From Candidatus Eiseniibacteriota bacterium (GTDB lineage Bacteria > Eisenbacteria > RBG-16-71-46), in assembly GCA_005893365.1 (NCBI GenBank), contig VBPB01000096.1:1-13305 (forward strand): a stretch of 13,305 nt of DNA. The letters are read 5' to 3'. Positions 7,653-13,305 of this stretch are shown one piece after another. The position numbers and the translations under genes are program-made. A model generated the notes under the pieces. It had not been told where the DNA came from and searched no databases. It saw only the letters and a list, made by a program, of their open reading frames with translations. Each line of letters opens with the position of its first letter. The stretch's first letter is position 1.

Positions 7653-8715
7653 CAGCCGGGACGCGTGGTGCGTGGAGGCGTCGCGCCGCGCCCGGGGCCG
7701 GACCGGGTCGTACCGGTCCGCGGGCGCGTGGGGCCGCCCCGCGCGGCGGAGGCCGAGGCCCAGGTGGTGAGCCCGCGGTTCTCGAAGCTCATCGGCACCA
7801 CCTGTCCGCCCAGCCGCTCGAGCGCCGCGGCCACGCGGTGCTTGCGGTCGAAGCGGGTCAGGAACAGGAAGTAGCCGCCGCCGCCGGCGCCGGGCATCTT
7901 GCCCCCGATCGCCCCCTCGCGGCGCGCGATGCGGTAGAGGCGGTCGACGCGGCCGTTGGAGATGCCCTCGTCCAGCCGCTTCTTGTTCTCCCACGCCTCG
8001 TGCAGCAGCTCGCCGATCGCGTCGACGTCGCCCAGCAGCAGCGCCTTCTTCATCTCCAGCGTCTCGGCCTTGAGCCGGTGGAGGGCGTCCACCACCTGGG
8101 ACCGCCCCTCGCGATAGGACTCGGTCTGCCGTTCGATGATGCGCGCCGACTGGCGCGTGTGCCCCATGTAGCCGGGTTCACCACGGTCGCGTCGCGGTGG
8201 AACTCGATGAAGTTGATCCCGCCGAAGGTGGCCGCGTACTGGTCCTGCCGCCCGCCGGCGAGCCCGAGGTCCTTGCGCTCGATGCGGTAGGCGAGCTCGG
8301 CCACGTCGTAGCCCGCCAGCGGCCGGCCCTGCCAGGCGCTGATGCAGCCGATCAGCGCCACCACCATGGTCGACGAGGAGCCGAGCCCCGAGCCGGGCGG
8401 GGCGTCCGAGTGGGTCCACAGGTCGGTGCCGCCGCGCACCTTGAGCGCCTGGACCACCGCCTTGATGAGATCGAGCTGGCCGTCGATGCGCACGCGCCGC
8501 GGGTGGTCGTACTTGGCCACCGTGTCGTAGTCCAGGCTGGCGAGCGTCAGCCGCGAGTCGCGGCGCGGGCGCAGCGACACGTAGGCGTACTGGTTGATGG
8601 TGGCCGAGAGCACCATGCCGCCGTGCTCCTCGGGGTAGGGCGAGACGTCGGTGCCGCCGCCGCACAGCGAGATGCGCAGCGGGGCGCGGGCGCGGTAGTA
8701 CGGGCGCGGCTTCAT
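7652..8715 (-). pseudogene. hddA: D-glycero-alpha-D-manno-heptose 7-phosphate kinase (GHMP family), frameshifted
   Basis: The kinase is split between two frames. The N-terminal half runs from ATG at 8715 to about 8173 (it stays open to 8050 as nonsense); the C-terminal half resumes at about 8173 and ends at 7652. N-terminal marks: RAPLRISLCGGGTDVSPY (9-26), the GHMP loop PPGSGLGSSST (106-116), GGRQDQYAATFGGINF (154-169) and TVVNP (177-181). The second frame starts GYMGHTRQSARIIERQ and contains HEAWENKKRLDEGISN and the third GHMP motif GGKMPGAGGGGYFLF. In HddA proteins about 16-20 residues separate VNP from the YTGxSRxS-like segment. Here they are missing, and the loss is not a multiple of three. 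The product would phosphorylate heptose 7-phosphate at C1 for HddC. A Pro/Arg/Thr-rich 35-residue tail follows the usual end (GLTTW). Assembly error or true pseudogene cannot be told apart here. Confidence 0.85.
8171..8178 (-). other. Frameshift/deletion junction in hddA
   Basis: The N-terminal frame reads V-V-N-P up to 8173, and the C-terminal frame begins G-Y-M-G at 8173-8171. The minus strand reads AACCCGGCTACATGGGG across the join. A missing stretch of 3k+1 bases (about 50-60) between CCC and GGC would restore a normal-length kinase. Confidence 0.75.
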
Positions 8716-8726
8716 CGGAGCGTCAT
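8712..8726 (-). other. Four-codon minicistron linking hddC and hddA
   Basis: The minus strand here reads ATGACGCTCCGATGA. The first ATGA joins the hddC stop (TGA at 8725-8723) to an ATG at 8726, which opens a short frame Met-Thr-Leu-Arg-stop. Its TGA (8714-8712) overlaps the hddA ATG (8715-8713), again as ATGA. No purine-rich ribosome site precedes hddA, so re-initiation by terminating ribosomes is plausible. The short frame may also be chance. Confidence 0.4.
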
Positions 8727-9430
8727 GGGAGCTTCGCGGCGGCGAAGTGCCGCTCCGCCCGCTCCCACTCCTCGGGCGTGCCGATGTCCCAGAACTCGCC
8801 CGCCACCTCGACGCCCAGCAGGCGGCCCTCGGCGGCGAGCCGCGGCAGCACCTCGCGCTCGAGCGAGGCCGCCCCGCGCGGCGGCAGGACGCGCCAGACG
8901 CGCGGCGACAGCGCGTAGAGGCCGCCGTTCACCCACGCCGGCCCCGCATGGGCGGGGTCCTTCTCGAGGAAGCCGGTGATCCGGCCGTCGGCCGCGCGCT
9001 CGACGCGGCCGCGCGCCGACGCGTCGGCGACCCGGAACAGCGCCACGGCCGCCAGCACCCCCGACTCCCAGCGCGCGCGCTCCAGCGCCCACGGGTCGGC
9101 GGCGGTCATCGTGTCGCCGTTCATCACCAGCGCCGGGCCGTCGACGTGGGCCTGCGCCAGCCGCAGCGCGCCGGCGGTGCCGAGCGGCTCGTCCTCGGCG
9201 GAGTAGCGGATGCGCACCCCCAAGGCCGCGCCGTCGCCCAGGGTGGCGCGCACCTGCTCCGCGCCGTGGCCCACGCACAGCACCACGTCGCGCACGCCGT
9301 GGTCCCTGAGCCATTCCATCTGGCGCGCGAGCAGCGGGCGGCCGCCGAGCGGGGCGAGCGGCTTGGGCAGCTCGCCGAAGCGCCCACGCAGGCGCGTCCC
9401 GAGCCCGCCCGCGAGCACGAACGCCCTCAC
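8723..9430 (-). CDS. hddC: D-glycero-alpha-D-manno-heptose 1-phosphate guanylyltransferase-like nucleotidyltransferase
   Basis: 235 residues from GTG at 9430, with AGGGGG about 6-7 bases upstream on the stop of the preceding gene. This is a sugar-phosphate nucleotidyltransferase with LAGGLGTRLRGRFGELPKPLAPLGGRPLL (7-35), carrying the nucleotide loop and Lys23. PLGTAGAL follows (about 82-89), then MNGDTMT (about 103-109, metal-binding Asp) and FLEKD, WVNGGLYAL and EFWDIGTPEEWERA near the C-terminus. The short length and lack of a left-handed beta-helix fit the HddC/RmlA-like minimal class. Assignment as the heptose enzyme rests on its pairing with hddA seven bases downstream, as in GDP-D-glycero-alpha-D-manno-heptose pathways. 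Alone it could equally be a GDP-mannose- or MurNAc/hexose-1-phosphate-type transferase. GmhA (isomerase) and GmhB/HddB (phosphatase), needed for the full pathway, are not in this window. Confidence 0.85.
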   Translation of the reverse strand: MRAFVLAGGLGTRLRGRFGELPKPLAPLGGRPLLARQMEWLRDHGVRDVVLCVGHGAEQVRATLGDGAALGVRIRYSAEDEPLGTAGALRLAQAHVDGPALVMNGDTMTAADPWALERARWESGVLAAVALFRVADASARGRVERAADGRITGFLEKDPAHAGPAWVNGGLYALSPRVWRVLPPRGAASLEREVLPRLAAEGRLLGVEVAGEFWDIGTPEEWERAERHFAAAKLP

Positions 9431-9439
9431 GCGCGCCCC

Positions 9440-10372
9440 CTAATTGAAGCGGCGCCGGACCGGATACTCGGCACCCGCGCCCTGGTGGGCGATCATCTCG
9501 CCCAGCAGGCCCATGAGGACGAACTGGATGCCGAGCAGCACCAGCCCGACGCCCAGCAGCATGAGCGGGCGGACTCGCATCGGCTCGCCGCCCAGCCACT
9601 GCGCCACGAACCAGCCGCCGACCCCGAGGCCGACCAAGAGGAACAGGAGTCCGATGCGGCCGAAGACGTGGAGCGGCTTGAGCGACGACGTGGAGATGAA
9701 CGCCGCCGCCAGCAGGTCGAGGAAGCCGTTGATGAAGCGCGAGGCGCCGAACTTGCTGCGGCCGAAGCGGCGCGCACGGTGCCGCACCGGCACCTCCCCC
9801 ACGCGGAAGCCGCGCCAGTGCGCGAGCGCCGGGATGAAGCGGTGGAACTCGCCGTAGATCTCGACCGCCTCGGTGACCTCCTTGCGGTAGAGCTTGAAGC
9901 CGCAGTTGTAATCGTGGAGCCTGAGCCCCGCGACCGCCGAGGTGACGGCGTTGAAGAGCCGCGAGGGGATGGTCTTGGTGAAGGGGTCCTTGCGATCCTG
10001 CTTCCACCCCGACACCAGGTCGAGGCCGCCCTCCAAGGCCGCCGCCAGCCGCGGCAGCTCGGTCGGGTCGTCCTGCAGATCGGCGTCCAGTGTCGCCACC
10101 CATTCGCCGCGCGCCATCCGGAACCCGGTCGCGAGGGCGGCCGACTTGCCGAAGTTGCGGCGCAGCGAGGCGCCGCGCACGCGCGGGTCGGCGGCGGCGA
10201 GCCGGGCGATCACCTCGTCGGTGCCGTCGCGCGAGCCGTCGTCCACGTAGATGACCTCCCAGGGGCGGCCGAGTACCTCGAGGGCGGCGGCCAGCTCACG
10301 CTGCAGCTCGGGCAGACTCTCGGCCTCGTTCCAGGCCGGCACGACCACCGAGAGGCGTAGTACCTCGGTCAT
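9440..10372 (-). CDS. GT2 polyprenyl-phosphate glycosyltransferase (DPM1/GtrB/ArnC-like)
   Basis: 310 residues from ATG at 10372 with GGGGGTGAGGC directly upstream. The GT-A domain shows SVVVPAWNEAESL (8-20), VIYVDDGSRDGT (40-51), RRNFGKSAALATGF (71-84) and the metal-binding LDADLQDDP (95-103). LHDYNCGFKLYR and VPVRHRARRFGRSKFG follow, both typical of undecaprenyl/dolichyl-phosphate sugar synthases. Two C-terminal membrane hairpins (about 228-252 and 263-287) match the GtrB layout, and the protein ends in a short charged tail. Known role of the family: transfer of one sugar from a nucleotide donor to polyprenyl phosphate at the inner membrane face. The product could feed the GT-C enzyme at 4957-6474 and the DUF2723 protein at 11402-13305 (inference). 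The stop is TAG at 9440. Confidence 0.92.
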   Translation of the reverse strand: MTEVLRLSVVVPAWNEAESLPELQRELAAALEVLGRPWEVIYVDDGSRDGTDEVIARLAAADPRVRGASLRRNFGKSAALATGFRMARGEWVATLDADLQDDPTELPRLAAALEGGLDLVSGWKQDRKDPFTKTIPSRLFNAVTSAVAGLRLHDYNCGFKLYRKEVTEAVEIYGEFHRFIPALAHWRGFRVGEVPVRHRARRFGRSKFGASRFINGFLDLLAAAFISTSSLKPLHVFGRIGLLFLLVGLGVGGWFVAQWLGGEPMRVRPLMLLGVGLVLLGIQFVLMGLLGEMIAHQGAGAEYPVRRRFN

Positions 10373-10397
10373 GCCTCACCCCCGCGGCCGGGACGGG

Positions 10398-11390
10398 TCA
10401 TCGCGCCTCGCGCCCGGCCGTCCATCGCCCGCCCGGTGCGTAGAGCCCGCGCACCCAGGCCGCCTCGGCCGCGAGGCCGGTCTCGATGCCGATGCCCGGC
10501 ACGAAGTCGAGGTCGGCGCGGATGCGCGCCGCGTCGGCGCGGGTGCGCAGCGGATCGCCCGGCGGCCGCGGCTCGAACCGGATCTGGGCCTTGAGGTCCA
10601 GCGCGCGCTCGAGGATGGCGATCGCCTCCAGCACCTGCACCTGCGAGCCCCCGCCGACGTTGTAGACGCCCTGCGGCGCGCTGCGCGTCCACGCCCGCAC
10701 GTTGGCCTCGATGACGTCGGCGACGAAGGTGAAATCGCGCGACTGGTGCCCGTCACCGTGGACCAGGATCGGCTCGCCGGCGAGCAGCGAGCGGCAGAAG
10801 CGGTGGAACGCCATGTCGGGCCGCTGGCGCGGGCCGTAGACGGTGAAGTAGCGCAGGACGGTCACCGGCAGGCCGAAGTTGCGCCCGTAGAGGAGGGTCA
10901 GATGCTCGCCGGCGAGCTTGGTGACCCCGTAGGGCGAGAACGGCCGCGGCAGCATGCTCTCGTCGGTGGGATAGCGCTCGGCGTCGCCGTAGATCGACGA
11001 GGACGAGGCGTAGACGAAGCGCTCGAGCCCGGCGTCGCGATAGCGCTCGAGCAGCCGCTGGGTGGCGAGCACGTTGTGATGGGCGTAGGCGGCGAAGTCG
11101 GCGCCCCACGAGGCGCGCACCCCGGCCTGCGCCGCCTGGTGGAACACCACCTGCACGTCGGGCAATGCGGCCAGATCCGCCGCGCCCAGGTCCAGCTCCA
11201 GCAGCCGGAAGCCCGAATGCTCGAGCGCCGCCGCGAGGTTCGCCCGCTTGAGCGACGGAGGGTAGTAGTCGGTGAAGCAGTCGACGCCGGTGACGCTCGC
11301 GCCGTCCTTGAGCAGGCGCTCGACCAGGTGCGAGCCGATGAACCCGGCGGCACCCGTGACCAGCGCGTGGTGCGTCGAGGCTCTAGCCAC
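10398..11390 (-). CDS. NAD-dependent nucleotide-sugar epimerase (GalE/UDP-glucuronate 4-epimerase-like)
   Basis: 330 residues from GTG at 11390, preceded by GGAGG (11396-11400) and lying 11 bases after the DUF2723 stop. It is an extended short-chain dehydrogenase. The dinucleotide loop is VTGAAGFIGSHL (11-22) and Asp37 of GVDCFTDYYP suits NAD. HQAAQAGVRASW (84-95), VYASSSSIYG (127-135) and the catalytic pair Tyr154/Lys158 in SPYGVTK follow, then LRYFTVYGPRQRPDMA (179-194), a substrate-side RDFTFVADV (218-226) and YNVGGG (243-248). The DYY...LKRANL and YGPRQRPDMA segments recur in UDP-glucuronate and UDP-GlcNAc/GalNAc 4-epimerases; 4,6-dehydratases and reductases are less likely. The exact substrate cannot be set from motifs. 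It probably supplies a nucleotide sugar to the glycosyltransferases downstream. Confidence 0.9.
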   Translation of the reverse strand: MARASTHHALVTGAAGFIGSHLVERLLKDGASVTGVDCFTDYYPPSLKRANLAAALEHSGFRLLELDLGAADLAALPDVQVVFHQAAQAGVRASWGADFAAYAHHNVLATQRLLERYRDAGLERFVYASSSSIYGDAERYPTDESMLPRPFSPYGVTKLAGEHLTLLYGRNFGLPVTVLRYFTVYGPRQRPDMAFHRFCRSLLAGEPILVHGDGHQSRDFTFVADVIEANVRAWTRSAPQGVYNVGGGSQVQVLEAIAILERALDLKAQIRFEPRPPGDPLRTRADAARIRADLDFVPGIGIETGLAAEAAWVRGLYAPGGRWTAGREAR

Positions 11391-11395
11391 GCAGT

Positions 11396-11400
11396 CCTCC
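11396..11400 (-). promoter_or_regulatory. Ribosome binding site fixing the GTG start of the epimerase
   Basis: GGAGG on the minus strand, 5 bases before the GTG at 11390 and immediately after the TAG stop (11402-11404) of the DUF2723 gene. The frame is open far upstream, so this site decides the start. Confidence 0.7.
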
Positions 11401-11401
11401 G

Positions 11402-13305
11402 CTAGGGCAGGTTGGGGACGGACGGCGGCGGCAGCGGCACCGTCTGCGAGGGCAGCCCCATCTCGCGGCGGCGTCCATCCAGCAGCTCGCGCGCCTGGGG
11501 ATCGTCGGGATGCCGGCGGGTCCACTGCTCGAGGATCTGGACCGCGCGGTCCTTCTGCCCCATCTGCCAGGCCACCGAGTAGGCGCCGATGTAGGCCTGC
11601 GCGTGGTCCGGGTCGAGGCGGATCGACTGCTCGAACTCCTGCAGCGCCGCCTCCAGCTTGTTCTGGAAGATCAGCGACACCGCGTAGTAGTAGCGCACGT
11701 CGGGGTCGCCGGGCGCCACCTTGGCGAGACTGGTGAACACGCGGATCGCGGCGGCGGTGTCGCCGGACTCGACGTAGAACGAGCCGAGCGGCAGGAGCAC
11801 GTCGGGCGAGCCCGGGAACATGCGCTCGACCCGCTCCATCTCGGCGATGGCCTGCGGGAACTGGCCCCGCCGCCGGTAGGCGTAGGCCAGCTCCATGAAG
11901 GCGGCGGCGTAGTTGCGCGACAGGGTCGAGGCGTTCTCGTCCTTGTACACCTTGGGGTCCCAGCTTCCGTCGGCGGTGAACAGGCCCCGGTACTTGAAGA
12001 CGTCGTAGAGGGCGTGGCGCGTCGCGGCCTCGTCGAACCGCGGCCCGGTCGTGTCGGGGTTGACGCGGTAGGCCAGCCCCTCGAGCGTGAAGTTCTTGTC
12101 CAGGCCCATGTGCTCGGGGACGGTGACCGCGAAGTAGGGCGGCTTCTTCCAGCCATGGTCCGCGCGGTCCTGCTGCATGATGTGATCCACCATGTAGTGG
12201 CTGGTGTAGATGTACTCGCCGCTGTCGGGGTCCCGCAGCAGGCCGATGCCGAGCTTGTCCACGGTCGCGTCGTCGAGGTGGATGGGCACCTTGGGATCCT
12301 CGTCGCGCAGCTGGCGGATGTACCAGTCGGTGTTGAGCAGGCTCAGGTTGACCACCCGCACGTCCTTGCGCACGCCCTCCACCTGCTGGATGTACCAGAG
12401 CGGGAACGTGTCGTTGTCGCCGTTGGTGAACATGAACGCGTTCGGCGCCAGCGGCGCGAGCATGTTGTAGGCGTAGTCGCGGGCCACGTAGTTGCCGTGC
12501 CGATCGTGCGCGAACCACATGTTGTTCATCAGCATGAAGGGCTGCGCCAGCACCAGCGCCGAGCAGGCCGCCGTGGCCAGCTCCCGCGCGCGGCCCGAGC
12601 CGAACGACTCGCGCACCCAGGTGATGAGCCAGGCCGCCCCCATCCCGATCCACAGGGCGTAGGCGTGGTAGCCGGTGGTGAAGAAGTAGTCGCGGTCCCG
12701 CACCTCGTGGTCGGTGAAGTTGAGGAACACGATCATCACCAGCGTGCCGAACAGGAAGAAGGTCAGGTTGGTGAGGAACGAGATGCGTTCTCGTTTGGGA
12801 GAGGCCGAGCGCCAGGGGCAGCACCGCCCCCCACAGCCGGCGCGTCGGCACCAGCGGCCACTGGCGCTCGAAGTAGCGCCAGAACTCCTTGCCGAACTGG
12901 TTGCTCCACGAGGAGCGGCGCTCGAACGGCTTCATCTCGCCGTACTGCTTGCGCTCGAGCAGGTCGCGGAGCTTGTCCCACGAGGCCGGCGCCCCCTCGT
13001 TGATGCCGGGGTGCTGGGCGGCGCGGATCGGCAGGTAGACGTGGGTCGAGTAGCCCACCGCCATGAGCAGCAGCGCCAGCCCGATGACCCGCGCCTCGCG
13101 CACCTTGCGCATCAGCAGGGCGAGCGGGACCAGCACCGACAGGGCCGCGATCGTGGAGCTGAAGCCCTTGAAGTCCTCGTCGCCGAAGGCGACCTTCATG
13201 CCGTAGAGGGCTCCGGCGGTGGTGAGCAGCACGATCCAGCCCTTGAACTGCCCCTGGAACGCCATCACCAGGTAGACCAGCGTGGCGAGCGCGATCACCG
13301 CGCCG
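11402..13305 (-). pseudogene. DUF2723 (TMEM260-like) membrane protein with C-terminal TPRs; 5'-truncated and frameshifted
   Basis: The 5' end lies beyond 13305, and the frame is open to the edge. From 13304 to about 12798 it encodes membrane spans (LATLVYLVMAFQG, GWIVLLTTAGALYG, ARVIGLALLLMAVGYSTHVYLPIRAA) and a loop NEGAPASWDKLRDLLERKQYG characteristic of DUF2723 proteins. Near 12797 the coding frame switches. The other frame continues KRERISFLTNLTFFLFGTLVM, then NFTDHEVRDRDYFFTTGYHA, FTNGDNDTFPLWYIQQVEGVRKDV and SLLNTDWYIRQL, all family hallmarks. About four TPR units follow (roughly 11911-11510: RNYAAAFMELAYAYRRRGQF, PDVLLPLGSFYVESGDTAAA, PDVRYYYAVSLIFQNKLEAA), ending in a Pro-rich tail. 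The eukaryotic relative TMEM260 was reported as an O-mannosyltransferase, so a GT-C glycosyltransferase role is plausible. The normal protein is far longer than the part seen. Confidence 0.85.
12794..12800 (-). other. Frameshift/deletion junction in the DUF2723 gene
   Basis: The upstream frame reads L-P-L-A-L-G-L up to 12801. The downstream frame reads K-R-E-R-I-S-F from 12796. The minus strand across the join is CTCTCCCAAACGAGAACG. Homologues normally have about 8-10 further residues between the hydrophobic LGL segment and the basic stretch, so a small loss that is not a multiple of three is likely. Confidence 0.65.

Noticed and set aside
7653..7994. N-terminal extension of the second GT4 gene to 7994
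   Set aside because: It overlaps the conserved C-terminal half of hddA, and the typical N-terminal beta strand begins at the ATG at 7652.
7662..11381. An 18-base near-repeat (17 of 18 identical) at 7662-7679 and 11364-11381, each near the start of a gene, encoding A-S-T-H-H-A in one frame
   Set aside because: At this GC content about one such match is expected by chance in a window of this size, and I see no third copy or palindromic structure.
12785..12805. Small inverted repeat TCTC...GAGA at the DUF2723 lesion as a possible recombination site
   Set aside because: Arms of four bases are too short to mean anything, and no matching element occurs at the hddA lesion.
10398..13298. One 966-codon frame seeming to fuse the DUF2723 protein to the epimerase
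   Set aside because: The middle part (about 11391-12797) is the wrong frame of the DUF2723 gene. The epimerase has its own GGAGG site and GTG at 11390, so the fusion is a by-product of the frameshift.
1..13305. CRISPR arrays, tRNA or rRNA genes, transposases, riboswitches, rho-independent terminators
   Set aside because: None seen on either strand; genes are packed with gaps of at most 25 bases, leaving no room for larger intergenic elements.

Overview
The window is very GC-rich (roughly 70% by eye) and every gene I can support lies on the minus strand, so transcription runs from position 13305 towards 1. Twelve genes are packed end to end with no intergenic gap above 25 bases. Most junctions are ATGA, GTGA or TGATG overlaps, or have a GGAGG-like ribosome site lying on the upstream stop codon. 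This looks like one long operon that is cut by both window edges. The gene content (Wzx-type flippase, GDP-heptose synthesis genes, sugar epimerase, several glycosyltransferases, an AsnB-type amidotransferase) suggests a surface glycan locus of a Gram-negative-type, high-GC bacterium, perhaps an uncultured environmental lineage. I cannot assign a phylum from sequence alone.

Layout in transcription order. 13305-11402 is a large DUF2723 membrane protein with a C-terminal TPR domain, 5'-truncated by the window and carrying a frameshift near 12797. 11390-10398 is an NAD-dependent sugar epimerase. 10372-9440 is a DPM1/GtrB-like polyprenyl-phosphate glycosyltransferase. 9430-8723 and 8715-7652 are the nucleotidyltransferase/kinase pair HddC and HddA; the kinase has a small internal out-of-frame deletion near 8173. 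7652-6471 is a GT4 glycosyltransferase, 6474-4957 a GT-C-like membrane glycosyltransferase, and 4960-4052 a GT2 rhamnosyltransferase-like enzyme. 4055-3189 is a SAM methyltransferase fused to a zinc ribbon, 3192-2164 a GT4 enzyme with an internal cysteine cluster, 2171-696 the flippase, and 680-1 the N-terminal third of an asparagine-synthase-type amidotransferase.

Inferred joint role: HddA and HddC make GDP-D-glycero-alpha-D-manno-heptose, and the epimerase supplies another nucleotide sugar. The GT4 and GT2 enzymes assemble a short lipid-linked oligosaccharide on the cytoplasmic face, the methyltransferase and AsnB decorate it, and the flippase exports it. The DPM-like enzyme would load a single sugar on polyprenyl phosphate for the GT-C and DUF2723 enzymes working on the outer face. 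No Wzy polymerase, initiating sugar-phosphate transferase, GmhA or GmhB is visible here.

Two conserved genes (DUF2723 and hddA) each lack a short stretch that is not a multiple of three. These are the most checkable oddities: either assembly errors or real inactivating events. I did not find an RNA gene, mobile element, CRISPR array or recognisable promoter or terminator. I found no clearly novel system; the more unusual points are the cysteine-rich methyltransferase/GT4 neighbours and a four-codon relay between hddC and hddA.
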